A stretch of 64,000 nt of DNA. Origin: Alteromonadaceae bacterium 2753L.S.0a.02 (GTDB taxonomy: Bacteria > Pseudomonadota > Gammaproteobacteria > Pseudomonadales > Cellvibrionaceae). A model generated the notes under the pieces. That model was not told where the DNA came from, did not search any database, and saw only the letters and a program-made list of their open reading frames with translations. The position numbers were made by a program, and so were the translations under genes. The stretch is taken from contig VISH01000001.1 in NCBI GenBank assembly GCA_007827375.1, forward strand, positions 1,603,514-1,667,513, written 5' to 3'. Within the stretch, counting starts at the first letter, position 1, and every line of letters begins with the position of its first letter. Positions 26,457 through 35,386 of the stretch are shown here, piece by piece.

Positions 26457-28643
26457 ATGACTGATTCTCCCCTTTTAAAAGACCTCAATACCGCGCAACA
26501 ACAGGCTGTTGCCGCACCGCTCGGAAATCAACTGGTACTGGCCGGCGCCGGCAGCGGTAAAACCCGCGTGCTGGTGCACAGAATTGCTTGGTTGATGGAG
26601 CAGCACAGCGTATCGCCGCACCAAATCATGGCGGTTACCTTCACCAATAAGGCTGCTCGGGAAATGCGCGAACGCCTCGGCGAACTACTGGGTGATCGCC
26701 TTGGTCATCAGGGCGTGCGCACTCTTTGGGTGGGCACGTTTCACGGCATTGCGCATCGTTTGTTAAAGGCGCACTGGCAGGAGGCCGGCCTTAATCAGAA
26801 TTTTCAGATTCTTGATAGCGACGATCAGCTGCGCCTGGTAAAGCGTGTGTATCAGACCCTCGATATCGACGACAGCCGCTGGCCCGCCAAGCAGGCACAG
26901 TGGTTTATTAACGGCCAGAAAGACGAGGGGCTCCGCCCGGCCCATATCGATCCGGGGCGCGATCCTTTTTTAGCAACCATGAAAATGGTGTACGAAGCCT
27001 ATCAGGAAGCTTGCGAAAACGCCGGACTGGTGGATTTCGCTGAATTGTTGCTCCGTTCACACGAACTTTGGTTAAAAAATCCCGCGTTGTTAAAACACTA
27101 TCAGCAACGTTTTGCGGCTTTGTTGGTGGATGAATTTCAGGATACCAATGCTGTGCAATATGCCTGGCTCCGCGTTTTGGCGGGCGACAGCTGTGCGGTT
27201 ACTGCGGTCGGGGACGACGACCAATCGATCTACGGCTGGCGCGGCGCGCGTATCGAAAATATTCAGCAGTTCGAGAACGATTTTGCGCCAGTTGCGGTCA
27301 CCCGCCTGGAACAAAATTACCGCTCCACCGCGAATATCCTCAGTGCCGCCAACGCCGTGATTGAAAATAACTTTGGCAGACTCGGCAAAAACTTATGGAC
27401 TGATGGTGCGCAGGGTGAGCCGCTCGATTTATTTGCCGGTTTTAATGAGCAGGATGAAGCACGCTATATTGTTGAACGCGTTCAGGATTTTTTACGCGAA
27501 GATGGCAGCCGTGCTAACAGCGATTGCGCCATTCTGTATCGCTCTAACGCACAATCCAGGGTTTTGGAAGAAGCGTTTCTGCGTGAAAATATTGCTTACC
27601 GTATTTATGGCGGACAGCGATTCTATGATCGTCTGGAAATTAAAAACGCCCTGGCGTATTTGCGTTTAATTAGCAGTCGCCAAGACGATGCCGCTTTTGA
27701 ACGCATCATCAACACCCCCACTCGAGGAATCGGCTCCAAAACCATCGACAGTATTCGCATATTTGCGAGAGACCAAGGCTGTTCGCTCTACGCTGCGATG
27801 CAGGGCGCAATTGCCAATAATGTATTTACCGCACGCGCCAGCAATGCGCTGAAAGCCTTCGACACGCTCATAAACGAGCTTCAAGAAACGATTCAATCAA
27901 TTGAACTGGATGAAGCGGCAGAGCGGGTTATTCGCGACAGCGGCTTGCTGGAATTTCATAAAAAGGAAAAGGGAGAAAAAGGTCAGGCCAGAGTGGAAAA
28001 CCTCGAAGAATTGGTGAATGCCTGCCGACTGTTTGAACCTCAGGAAGACGATGTTACCCCTCTTCAGGAATTTCTCGCCAATGCAGCGCTGGATGCTGGC
28101 GACGGCCAAGCCGACGAATTCGAAGATGCGGTACAAATGATGACCCTTCACAGCGCCAAAGGCCTGGAATTTCCGCTGGTGTTTTTAGCCGGCATGGAAG
28201 AAAACTTATTCCCCCATAAAATGAGCCTGGAAGAGCCGGGCCGTTTGGAAGAAGAGCGCCGTTTGTGTTACGTGGGTATCACTCGTGCCATGGAAAAACT
28301 GGTGATTACCTACGCTGAAAGTCGACGCATGCACGGCAGTGAAAACTTTAACGCAGTATCGCGATTTATACGTGAGATTCCATCCGCCCTTGTGCGTGAG
28401 GTGCGTATCCAATCCACCATCACCCGACCGGCTAGTTACTCCCAAAGTGCCGCGACCACTCAAACGACTGTTGATGATTTTCCCAATTTACAACTCGGGC
28501 AAACTGTTTTGCACCCGGTGTTTGGGGAGGGCACTATTACCCAGTTTGAGGGGCGTGGCGCGGGGGCTAAGGTTTATGTGAATTTTGTGTTGGAGGGGGG
28601 GAAGTGGTTGGCGTTGCAATATGCTAAGTTGGAGGTTGTTTAG
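26457..28643 (+). CDS. uvrD: DNA helicase II, UvrD
   Basis: 3'-5' SF1 helicase for nucleotide excision and mismatch repair. 728 aa. Walker A GAGSGKT at residues 30-36, motif Ia VTFTNKAAREM, Walker B LLVDEFQDTN, motif III AVGDDDQSIYGWRGA, motif IV LEQNYRS, motif V MTLHSAKGLEFPLVFLAG and motif VI VGITRAMEKL. The C-terminal 45 residues (GQTVLHPVFGEGTITQFEG) are the Tudor-like RNA-polymerase-binding domain seen in UvrD/PcrA. Full length. Unusual: the last part of the gene is strongly G/T-rich and the start has no ribosome site. Confidence 0.95.
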   Translation: MTDSPLLKDLNTAQQQAVAAPLGNQLVLAGAGSGKTRVLVHRIAWLMEQHSVSPHQIMAVTFTNKAAREMRERLGELLGDRLGHQGVRTLWVGTFHGIAHRLLKAHWQEAGLNQNFQILDSDDQLRLVKRVYQTLDIDDSRWPAKQAQWFINGQKDEGLRPAHIDPGRDPFLATMKMVYEAYQEACENAGLVDFAELLLRSHELWLKNPALLKHYQQRFAALLVDEFQDTNAVQYAWLRVLAGDSCAVTAVGDDDQSIYGWRGARIENIQQFENDFAPVAVTRLEQNYRSTANILSAANAVIENNFGRLGKNLWTDGAQGEPLDLFAGFNEQDEARYIVERVQDFLREDGSRANSDCAILYRSNAQSRVLEEAFLRENIAYRIYGGQRFYDRLEIKNALAYLRLISSRQDDAAFERIINTPTRGIGSKTIDSIRIFARDQGCSLYAAMQGAIANNVFTARASNALKAFDTLINELQETIQSIELDEAAERVIRDSGLLEFHKKEKGEKGQARVENLEELVNACRLFEPQEDDVTPLQEFLANAALDAGDGQADEFEDAVQMMTLHSAKGLEFPLVFLAGMEENLFPHKMSLEEPGRLEEERRLCYVGITRAMEKLVITYAESRRMHGSENFNAVSRFIREIPSALVREVRIQSTITRPASYSQSAATTQTTVDDFPNLQLGQTVLHPVFGEGTITQFEGRGAGAKVYVNFVLEGGKWLALQYAKLEVV

Positions 28644-28690
28644 GTTTTTTTCTTGGGTTTGGATGGTTATTTAGCATTTATCGTAAATTT

Positions 28691-28738
28691 GTATTTGGGA
28701 GCGCTTCCCCCCCACCGCTGGGAAGCACTCCCAAATAC
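28691..28738. terminator. Very stable 19-bp-arm hairpin after uvrD
   Basis: Left arm GTATTTGGGAGCGCTTCCC (28691-28709), loop of 10, right arm GGGAAGCACTCCCAAATAC (28720-28738); 18 of 19 positions pair. It is followed by TATTTTATAAAA. It may end uvrD transcription, but the arms are longer and more exact than in an ordinary terminator, so a repeat-element origin is also possible. Confidence 0.7.
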
Positions 28739-28922
28739 TATTTTATAAAAAAGTAAAAGAAAAACTCATCACTGGGTCAGTAATCCAGTCAACGCCACTC
28801 CAAGCAATAAAAATAAATACCACCCCAAAGAAAAACACAAATCCCTAAAACAATACAAATCCCCCCAAAACCCTTAAAATACCCAAAAACAAAAAACCAG
28901 TTTAAAAACTCCCGAGCCCCCC
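28739..28922 (+). other. A/C-rich, almost G-free leader upstream of dctP (rut-like)
   Basis: From about 28790 to 28920 the + strand is nearly all A and C with very few Gs, in runs such as AATCCCCCCAAAACCC. A transcript would be unstructured and C-rich, the type of RNA bound by Rho. The small open frame on the opposite strand here is a product of the skew and is not annotated. Confidence 0.45.
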
Positions 28923-30059
28923 ATGAACCAACCCCGCTATAACCCCTGGTGGCTACCCACCGCTCTCTTCGTTCTGCTGGCTGTCTGTCTATTGTTGCTC
29001 GCATTGCTGGTTGTAAAACAAGGCAACAGTCAACAAGCCGAACAGTTGCAATCGCAATCTGCAAAAAACCAACAAGTGTTTGAATGGACGATGGTCACCA
29101 CCTGGCCGAAAAATTTCCCGGGCCTGGGGCTGGCGCCGGAAAATTTTGCGCGCATGGTCGATGCGATGAGTGATGGCCGCTTAAAGATTACGGTGCACGG
29201 CGCCAACGAAATTGTGCCGGCGATGGGAGTATTTGGTGCGGTGTCTTCGGGCAGCGTGCAAATGGGGCATAGCGCTGCTTATTATTGGAAAGGCAAAATT
29301 CCCGCAGCAGTATTTTTTACCGCTGTACCCTTTGGTATGAATGCCCAGGAGTTCAACGGTTGGTTGCATTATGGCGGAGGTTTGGAGTTATGGCGTGAAA
29401 TATACGCGCCGCACAATTTAATTCCGTTTGCGGCCGGCAACACCGGCGTGCAGATGGGGGGCTGGTTTAACAAAGAAATCAATTCCATCGCTGATATCAA
29501 AGGCTTGAAAATGCGTATTCCCGGTATCGGTGGTGAAGTGTTTACGCGTGCCGGTGGTGAAGCTATCAATATTCCTGGCGGTGAACTTTATACCTCGTTG
29601 CAGTCGGGAGTGATCGATGCAACGGAATGGGTGGGCCCTTATAATGATCTCGCATTCGGTTTTCATCAAATTGCAAAATATTACTATTATCCCGGTTGGC
29701 ATGAGCCGGGTCCAACTCTGGAAATCATCGTAAATAAAGACGCTTACAATACGCTGCCCGCCGATTTACAAGCAATAATTGAAGCGGCAGCGCGTGCTGT
29801 GAATCAGGATATGTTAGATGAATATACGGCGCGAAATAATGCTGCTTTGCTGGAGTTGGTTAATGTTCATGGTGTGCAGTTACGACGTTTTCCCGACGAT
29901 GTGTTAGCTCATTTCAAAAAAGTTTCGCAAACACTCTATGCCGAAATGTCGGCCAGTGATCCGGTATTTGCCAAAGTATACAAGTCGTATCGGGAGTATT
30001 TAGAGGGTGTGAGAAATTACCATCAGCTTAGCGAAGAAGCTTACTACGAATCACGTTGA
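28923..30059 (+). CDS. TRAP transporter substrate-binding protein, DctP/TakP type
   Basis: 378 aa. Captures an organic acid, probably a 2-oxo or other carboxylic acid, for a TRAP symporter. The N-terminus has one long helix (residues 11-33) without an obvious signal-peptidase or lipobox site, so the protein may stay membrane-anchored. The mature part matches the DctP family: FEWTMVTTWPKNFPGLG, YYWKGKIPAAVFFTAVPFGM, IKGLKMRIPGIGGEVF with the conserved arginine, and SLQSGVIDATEWVGP. The membrane subunits lie on the opposite strand about 0.5-2.5 kb away and end toward it. The gene follows the A/C-rich leader. Confidence 0.85.
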   Translation: MNQPRYNPWWLPTALFVLLAVCLLLLALLVVKQGNSQQAEQLQSQSAKNQQVFEWTMVTTWPKNFPGLGLAPENFARMVDAMSDGRLKITVHGANEIVPAMGVFGAVSSGSVQMGHSAAYYWKGKIPAAVFFTAVPFGMNAQEFNGWLHYGGGLELWREIYAPHNLIPFAAGNTGVQMGGWFNKEINSIADIKGLKMRIPGIGGEVFTRAGGEAINIPGGELYTSLQSGVIDATEWVGPYNDLAFGFHQIAKYYYYPGWHEPGPTLEIIVNKDAYNTLPADLQAIIEAAARAVNQDMLDEYTARNNAALLELVNVHGVQLRRFPDDVLAHFKKVSQTLYAEMSASDPVFAKVYKSYREYLEGVRNYHQLSEEAYYESR

Positions 30060-30077
30060 GGCGCCGTTGTGGCGCCT
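30059..30077. terminator. GC hairpin between convergent dctP and thioesterase genes
   Basis: AGGCGCC-GTTGT-GGCGCCT, seven-pair arms starting at the dctP stop. It lies 21 bases from the end of the convergent thioesterase gene. No T-run on either side, so its efficiency is doubtful. Confidence 0.5.
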
Positions 30078-30097
30078 GTGCATTAAGTCTGCATTTG

Positions 30098-30502
30098 TTA
30101 ATTATCTCTATCGCGTGGAATTGGGCGGGTACGCCCAGTGTCATCAATAGCGACGTACACGAATTCCCCTTCGGTAACTTTTTGTTGTTCAGAGCGGTTG
30201 TAGGTTTTCACCCAAACTTCCACCAGTGTTTTGATGGATGCCCTGCCGATATCGAGAATTTCACAATAACAACTTACCGTCGCGCCAACTGGCACCGGTC
30301 GTAAAAACGCCATGGCACCAACGGCTACTGTTGTGACGCGGCCTTTCGCAATTTCGCGTGCGGCAATTGCGCCCCCTAAATCCATTTGCGACATCAACCA
30401 ACCGCCAAAAATATCACCGTTGGAGTTGGTATCGGCGGGTAATGCCAGGGTTTGCAAAACCAATTCGCCGTTGGGTCTTGGATCTTCGTCTAAATGTGCC
30501 AT
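30098..30502 (-). CDS. Acyl-CoA thioesterase, YciA/hotdog family
   Basis: 134 aa, single hotdog domain hydrolysing acyl-CoA esters in the cytoplasm. YciA-like sequence: LQTLALPADTNSNGDIFGGWLMSQMD with the catalytic-type Asp, GGAIAAREIAKGRV, AMAFLRPVPVGATVSC and FVYVAIDDTGRTRPIP. Start ATG at 30502. It lies downstream of the dctQ-dctM pair on the same strand with a gap of about 105 bp, so it may be their third gene or a separate unit. Confidence 0.85.
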   Translation of the reverse strand: MAHLDEDPRPNGELVLQTLALPADTNSNGDIFGGWLMSQMDLGGAIAAREIAKGRVTTVAVGAMAFLRPVPVGATVSCYCEILDIGRASIKTLVEVWVKTYNRSEQQKVTEGEFVYVAIDDTGRTRPIPRDRDN

Positions 30503-30607
30503 ACATGGGTCCTGCTTGGGGTAAATGCTTTCACTCGTGGTCTGAATCTTTGGTTTTACAGCTTAACCAACCAAGATTGCAACCATACCTAAGGTGTTTA
30601 TTTCTTT

Positions 30608-31978
30608 TTATTGGTGTAATTGCGAAGGCAGCCAGGTGGCCAGTTGCGGCCACAAAGCCAGCACAATCAATAACACCAGTTGCAATGCAATAAAAGGCAT
30701 TACCCCGCGATAAATCGCCGTGGTCGGCATGCTGTCGGGGGCCACCCCACGCAAGTAAAATAGCGCGAAGCCAAAGGGTGGTGTTAAAAACGATGTTTGT
30801 AAGTTGATCGCAATCATTATGCCAAGCCACACTGGGTCGACATCCATCGCCAGCAGCACTGGCCCGACGATAGGTATTACCACGAAGGTAATCTCGATGA
30901 AGTCCAAAATAAATCCCAAAAGAAATATTGCGATCATCACCAATAGTATGGCGGAAAATCTACCACCAGGGAGTAAGTCGAAAAACCGCTGAACCATGTG
31001 GTCGCCACCGAGCCCCTGAAATACCAGAGAAAATAGTGACGCACCCAGTAAAATGGCAAACACCATGGCGGTGACCCTGGTAGTGGATTGCACCACGGCG
31101 CTGAGTGTTGCAGGGCTGATCTGGCGCCGTGCCATGGCCAGTAATATGGCCGCGAGCGCGCCAACACCGGCAGCTTCGGTGGGCGTTGCGAAGCCGCTGA
31201 TTATTGAACCCAGCACCAAAACAATGAGCAAAATTGGCGGTGCAATACTGGTAACCAGTTGTCGACCAGTGACCTGTTCACGGTCGTCGAAGGCGGGTGC
31301 CTGGTTCTTATTAAAAACACCGATAAAGATAAGGTAAGCCACATACAGGAACACCAGTAGCAAGCCTGGAATGATGGCACCGATAAACAGATCGCCCACC
31401 GAAACCGGTGCGGCATTAAAAATACCCCGGCTCAACTGGGCCTGTTGATATGCGCTTGAAAGGACGTCTCCGAGCAACACCAGCGCAATCGAAGGTGGAA
31501 TAATTTGGCCCAGCGTGCCTGTGGCGCAAATGGTGCCTGCCGCTAATGCTGGATCGTAACGCTGCTTGAGCATGGTGGGGAGCGACATCAAACCCATGGT
31601 CACCACCGTTGCACCCACAATACCGGTAGATGCGGCCATTAACACGCCGACCACCACAACCGATAAGCCCAGGCCCGCTGGAAATCGCGCGCAGGCGTGC
31701 GCCATTTTTTCGAGCAGGTCTTCGGCGATTTTAGATTTTTCGAGCATCACCCCCATGAACACGAACAGAGGCACGGCGATGAGTGTGGTGTTGGTCATGG
31801 TACCGCTGTAGATACGGTCGGGGTAAAGCAGCAACAAATGGGGGTCAAAATGCCCCACGAGGCTCGCCAGCGCAGCAAACAATAGTGCAGTGCCTGCAAG
31901 TGTGAAAGCGACCGGGTAGCCCAGCATTAACGCAGCGCACACCACCAGAAACATCAACAGGGGTAATAAATCGAGCAC
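30608..31978 (-). CDS. TRAP transporter large permease subunit, DctM
   Basis: 456 aa inner-membrane subunit that carries the Na+-driven transport step. About a dozen hydrophobic segments. Family pieces: LMFLVVCAALMLGYPVAFTLAG at the start, NTTLIAVPLFVFMGVMLEKS, GIVGATVVTMGLMSLPTML, GTICATGTLGQIIPPSIALVLLGD and NLQTSFLTPPFGFALFYLRG. GTG start at 31978, 33 bases after the dctQ stop. It works with DctQ and the substrate-binding protein encoded convergently at 28923-30059. Confidence 0.92.
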   Translation of the reverse strand: MLDLLPLLMFLVVCAALMLGYPVAFTLAGTALLFAALASLVGHFDPHLLLLYPDRIYSGTMTNTTLIAVPLFVFMGVMLEKSKIAEDLLEKMAHACARFPAGLGLSVVVVGVLMAASTGIVGATVVTMGLMSLPTMLKQRYDPALAAGTICATGTLGQIIPPSIALVLLGDVLSSAYQQAQLSRGIFNAAPVSVGDLFIGAIIPGLLLVFLYVAYLIFIGVFNKNQAPAFDDREQVTGRQLVTSIAPPILLIVLVLGSIISGFATPTEAAGVGALAAILLAMARRQISPATLSAVVQSTTRVTAMVFAILLGASLFSLVFQGLGGDHMVQRFFDLLPGGRFSAILLVMIAIFLLGFILDFIEITFVVIPIVGPVLLAMDVDPVWLGIMIAINLQTSFLTPPFGFALFYLRGVAPDSMPTTAIYRGVMPFIALQLVLLIVLALWPQLATWLPSQLHQ

Positions 31979-32011
31979 GGTTTTGTCTTATTGTTGTAAT
32001 GGGTTTTGGTT

Positions 32012-32524
32012 TTAATCCCAGGTCAGGGTCACGATTGCCTTGAGTGCTTCGCTTATGGCCTGCAGCACAAGCAGAAAGCCGGCCAGGGGCAGGAGAGTTT
32101 TAAGCAGATACACCAGAGGCAGGCCACCGGGGTCAGGCGAGGTCTCTCCTATATGCCAGGAGCGCAACACAAAATCGATACTTACCACGCTAACAAACAC
32201 GGCGAAGGGTAGCAGAAATAACACACTGCCCAAGGCATCGACCCACGCTTTGCGGTGTTTGTTAAAGCGGCTGTAGAACACGTCGACGCGTACATGACCA
32301 CCCTGTTGCAGATTGTAGCCCAAGCACAGCATTAAAACAGTGGCGTGCAAATAGGTCACAGACTCTTGAAGTGCGATGGACCCCATGCCCAGTAGGTTGC
32401 GAAGCGCCACGATAAGCGCCACAAGCAGCACCATGGCAAGTGTCAGCCAACTTAGCGTGGTGCCCAGGCCAAGGCTGAGCCTGTCCAGAGTACTGCTGAA
32501 ACGATATGCCTTGGTCGGTGTCAT
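32012..32524 (-). CDS. TRAP transporter small permease subunit, DctQ
   Basis: 170 aa, four predicted transmembrane helices (LSWLTLAMVLLVALIVALRN, TYLHATVLMLCLGYNL, SVLFLLPFAVFVSVVSI, LLPLAGFLLVLQAISEAL). Family signature ALQESVTYLHATVLML and GHVRVDVFYSRF are recognisable. First gene of the dctQ-dctM unit; its promoter should lie in the 295-bp gap shared with the divergent pst operon. Confidence 0.88.
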   Translation of the reverse strand: MTPTKAYRFSSTLDRLSLGLGTTLSWLTLAMVLLVALIVALRNLLGMGSIALQESVTYLHATVLMLCLGYNLQQGGHVRVDVFYSRFNKHRKAWVDALGSVLFLLPFAVFVSVVSIDFVLRSWHIGETSPDPGGLPLVYLLKTLLPLAGFLLVLQAISEALKAIVTLTWD

Positions 32525-32676
32525 AAAGGTCCGCGTTTATTGTTGTCGAGCGGTGGATTATAAACGCAAGGTAAACCCGGCCGAAACAACCAAGGCACCT
32601 TTGCCGCGGCTGTTTGTGGACGGACTCAAATCGCTCTCAGCCTTGTGTTGCTGGCTATTCACAGAGCTGATGATTT

Positions 32677-32705
32677 GTGTCACAAAAATGTCATAAAACT
32701 GACCT
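32677..32705 (+). promoter_or_regulatory. Pho box upstream of pstS (three 11-bp-spaced repeats)
   Basis: Heptamers GTGTCAC (32677), ATGTCAT (32688) and CTGACCT (32699) repeat every 11 bp with A-rich spacers, the classical PhoB-binding arrangement (consensus CTGTCAT). A -10-like TACTAT (32705-32710) follows directly, as expected when PhoB replaces the -35 region. It lies in the 295-bp gap between divergent dctQ and pstS. Confidence 0.88.
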
Positions 32706-32819
32706 ACTATGCCAGCAATAGGCGTCGTATAAAAAATTTCGACGCCTGTAACTATGGGCTCGCGAGCGGTTTGCGAGCCTTATGGAAAACGATAAAGAAC
32801 ATCTCGCGAGGAGATAAAC

Positions 32820-33863
32820 GTGAAAAAAATTCTGGTCTGGACTCTGGCTGCAGCGACCACTGTGGCAGCATCGTCGGCATTCGCCGCTCGAGATTCCATT
32901 AGTATTGTGGGCTCTTCCACAGTATTCCCTTTCTCTAAGGTTGTTGCTGAGCGTTTTGGTAAAGCAACCAAGTTTAAGTCTCCCACTGTGGAGTCCACCG
33001 GTACTGGCGGCGGTTTTAAGCAGTTTTGTGGTGGTGTGGGTGTGAATTTTCCAGATATGTCTAACGCGTCTCGTCGCATTAAAAAAGCAGAGTTCGAAAC
33101 CTGTCAGGCCAATGGCGTAAAAGATATTGTTGAAGTGTTGATCGGTTACGACGGTATCGTTATTGCCAATTCGGTAAAAGCCAAGCACGCGAAACTCACT
33201 CGTAAAGATTTGTTCCTGGCCCTCGCGAAAAAAGTGCCCAACCCCGATGGCAGCGCAACCCTTATCGATAACCCTTACAAAACCTGGAAGGATGTGAACC
33301 CTTCACTGCCCGCGAACAAAATTGAAGTGCTTGGCCCACCCCCCACTTCAGGTACCCGCGATGCCTTCGTTGAACTGGCAATGGAAGGCGGTTGTAAGAA
33401 GTTTGATTGGATTGCCGAACTCAAGAGTTCCAACAAAGGCAAGTACAAGGAAATCTGCCACATTCTTCGTGAAGACGGCGCCTACATTGAAGCGGGTGAA
33501 AACGATAACCTCATCGTTCAAAAGTTGAATGCTAACCCCAATGCGCTCGGCATTTTCGGTTTCAGTTTCCTCGATCAGAACACCGATAAAGTTCAAGCAT
33601 CACACATTGATGGTATGCAGCCCACCTTTGAAGACATCGCCGATGGCAGCTACCCGGTTTCTCGCCCCTTGTATTTTTACATTAAGAAAGCACACATCGG
33701 TTTGATTCCCGGTATTGAAGAATACGTCGCCGAATTCACCAGTGAAAAAGCCTGGGGTACCGACGGTTACCTGGCTGAGAAGGGTATGATTCCTCTGGCC
33801 GACGACGAGCGTGCCGCCGTTGGCAAGCGTGTCAAGAAGCTGGAAACACTCAAGTCGCTATAA
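32820..33863 (+). CDS. pstS: Phosphate ABC transporter substrate-binding protein
   Basis: 347 aa, binds inorganic phosphate in the periplasm and delivers it to PstCA. Signal peptide 1-22 (MKKILVWTL ... SSAFA). Phosphate-site pieces: SIVGSSTVFPFSKVVAERF, ESTGTGGGFKQFC and PPTSGTRDAFVELAM. GTG start at 32820 with GAGGAGA upstream. First gene of pstSCAB-phoU behind a Pho box, so phosphate starvation should induce it through PhoB. A hairpin follows it before pstC, which would keep PstS mRNA in excess. Confidence 0.95.
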   Translation: MKKILVWTLAAATTVAASSAFAARDSISIVGSSTVFPFSKVVAERFGKATKFKSPTVESTGTGGGFKQFCGGVGVNFPDMSNASRRIKKAEFETCQANGVKDIVEVLIGYDGIVIANSVKAKHAKLTRKDLFLALAKKVPNPDGSATLIDNPYKTWKDVNPSLPANKIEVLGPPPTSGTRDAFVELAMEGGCKKFDWIAELKSSNKGKYKEICHILREDGAYIEAGENDNLIVQKLNANPNALGIFGFSFLDQNTDKVQASHIDGMQPTFEDIADGSYPVSRPLYFYIKKAHIGLIPGIEEYVAEFTSEKAWGTDGYLAEKGMIPLADDERAAVGKRVKKLETLKSL

Positions 33864-33919
33864 GTTTATAGACCCGTATAATCACCCGGCCCTTGAACGG
33901 GCCTGGTATTTAGACTTTA

Positions 33920-33947
33920 ATGCCCGGCATTTCGCGATGCCGGGCAT
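33920..33947 (+). terminator. Hairpin between pstS and pstC (partial terminator or mRNA stabiliser)
   Basis: ATGCCCGGCAT - TTCGCG - ATGCCGGGCAT, 11-bp perfect arms, then TTATTG. A smaller GGCCC/GGGCC element precedes it at about 33888-33903. Such stems after binding-protein genes commonly protect the upstream mRNA and reduce read-through. Confidence 0.65.
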
Positions 33948-33985
33948 TTATTGCCCCTGAACCACCAAATTCCAGTGAGTTTTTT

Positions 33986-35386
33986 ATGGATATCTGGGTA
34001 CTACTGTTGACGATCGGCATTTTGTTTTTGTCGGTGTTTCTAGCGAGTCGTGGCCGTTCCTTGGCGGTAGCAAGCAGTGTGGGGGGGACCCGATATCTCA
34101 ATTCTCTGCCCTTTTATTACGGCATGCTCAGCGCGCTTTGGGCGCTCATTCCGGCCTTGGTATTACTGGCCCTTTGGAAGTTGTTCGATACCTCCATTAT
34201 TGAGCACATTGTGCTCAGTGAATTGCCCGACGATGTTTCTCTCGACGAGCCCTCACAGCGCGGCTTAATTCTCAATCAAATCTACAACCTGATGAGCGGC
34301 CAGCTCAGTGCCGATGCCGTGCCTGGCTATATGAATGACGCTGTGCACCGCATACTGTCGCTAACCTCGCTTGCTGATTGGTTAATCACCATTCTGGTGG
34401 TTTTGGCGATGGTCGTACTCGGCGGTTTTTCCTGGTGGCGCATCGATCCTCAGTTGAAAGCTCGCGCTCAGGTGGAAAATGTTTTCCAATTTATTTTATT
34501 AAGTTGCTCTTCGTTAGCCATTCTCACCACCATCGGCATTGTGATGTCAGTGCTGTGGGAATCTTTACTGTTTTTTCATGCGGTGCCCTTTAGCGATTTT
34601 CTATTTGGTCTGGAGTGGAGCCCGCAAACCGCAATCCGCAAAGATCAGGTCGCCGGAGCCAGCAGCTTCGGCGCCGTGCCTTTGTTTACCGGTACTTTAC
34701 TGATTGCTGCCGTCGCTATGTTCGTGGCGGTGCCCACTGGTTTGATGTCCGCCATCTACCTATCTGAATACGCCCACAAGAAAGTGCGCGCTGTCGTAAA
34801 ACCCCTGCTGGAAATCCTCGCTGGTATTCCCACCGTGGTGTACGGCTTTTTTGCGGCAATCACCGTTGCGCCTTTTATTCGAGACGCGGCGCTCGCCATG
34901 GGGCTCGACAATTACATGGCGGTGACATCGGAAAGCGCATTGGCCGCGGGGCTGGTGATGGGCGTGATGATTATTCCGTTTATCTCATCGCTATCGGATG
35001 ACGTCATCAATGCCGTGCCGCAATCGTTGCGCGACGGTGCCCTGGGGCTCGGTGCAACCCGTTCCGAAGTGATCAAGCAGGTGGTTATTCCCGCTGCTTT
35101 ACCCGGTATCGTGGGTGGCGTGTTGCTGGCTGTGTCGCGCGCTATTGGAGAAACCATGATCGTGGTGATGGCGGCCGGGCTTTCCGCAAAACTTACGGCC
35201 AATCCGCTGGATTCCGTGACCACGGTTACGGTGCAAATCGTCACCTTGCTGGTTGGCGACCAGGAGTTCGACAGTCCTAAAACATTGGCCGCCTTCGCCT
35301 TAGGGCTGATGCTGTTCATTGTCACCCTGGCGCTTAATTACATTGCGCTGCATGTTGTGAGGAAATACCGTGAGCAATACGAATAA
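33986..35386 (+). CDS. pstC: Phosphate ABC transporter permease PstC
   Basis: 466 aa; the E. coli protein is about 320. The C-terminal two thirds is the permease core: FGAVPLFTGTLLIAAVAMFVAVP, SAIYLSEYA, KPLLEILAGIPTVVYGFFA, the inner-membrane loop QSLRDGALGLGATRSEVI (EAA-type), and SRAIGETMIVVMAAG. The N-terminal 200 residues hold extra helices and an extracytoplasmic segment, as in the long PstC of pseudomonads. The start is ATG at 33986 with GTGAG upstream; an upstream in-frame ATG at 33921 falls inside the hairpin. Overlaps pstA by 17 bases. Confidence 0.93.
   Translation: MDIWVLLLTIGILFLSVFLASRGRSLAVASSVGGTRYLNSLPFYYGMLSALWALIPALVLLALWKLFDTSIIEHIVLSELPDDVSLDEPSQRGLILNQIYNLMSGQLSADAVPGYMNDAVHRILSLTSLADWLITILVVLAMVVLGGFSWWRIDPQLKARAQVENVFQFILLSCSSLAILTTIGIVMSVLWESLLFFHAVPFSDFLFGLEWSPQTAIRKDQVAGASSFGAVPLFTGTLLIAAVAMFVAVPTGLMSAIYLSEYAHKKVRAVVKPLLEILAGIPTVVYGFFAAITVAPFIRDAALAMGLDNYMAVTSESALAAGLVMGVMIIPFISSLSDDVINAVPQSLRDGALGLGATRSEVIKQVVIPAALPGIVGGVLLAVSRAIGETMIVVMAAGLSAKLTANPLDSVTTVTVQIVTLLVGDQEFDSPKTLAAFALGLMLFIVTLALNYIALHVVRKYREQYE

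Noticed and set aside
28789..29064. 91-aa Gly/Trp/Phe-rich frame on the - strand
   Set aside because: Produced by the A/C-rich leader of dctP; overlaps the dctP start and has no homologue I recognise.
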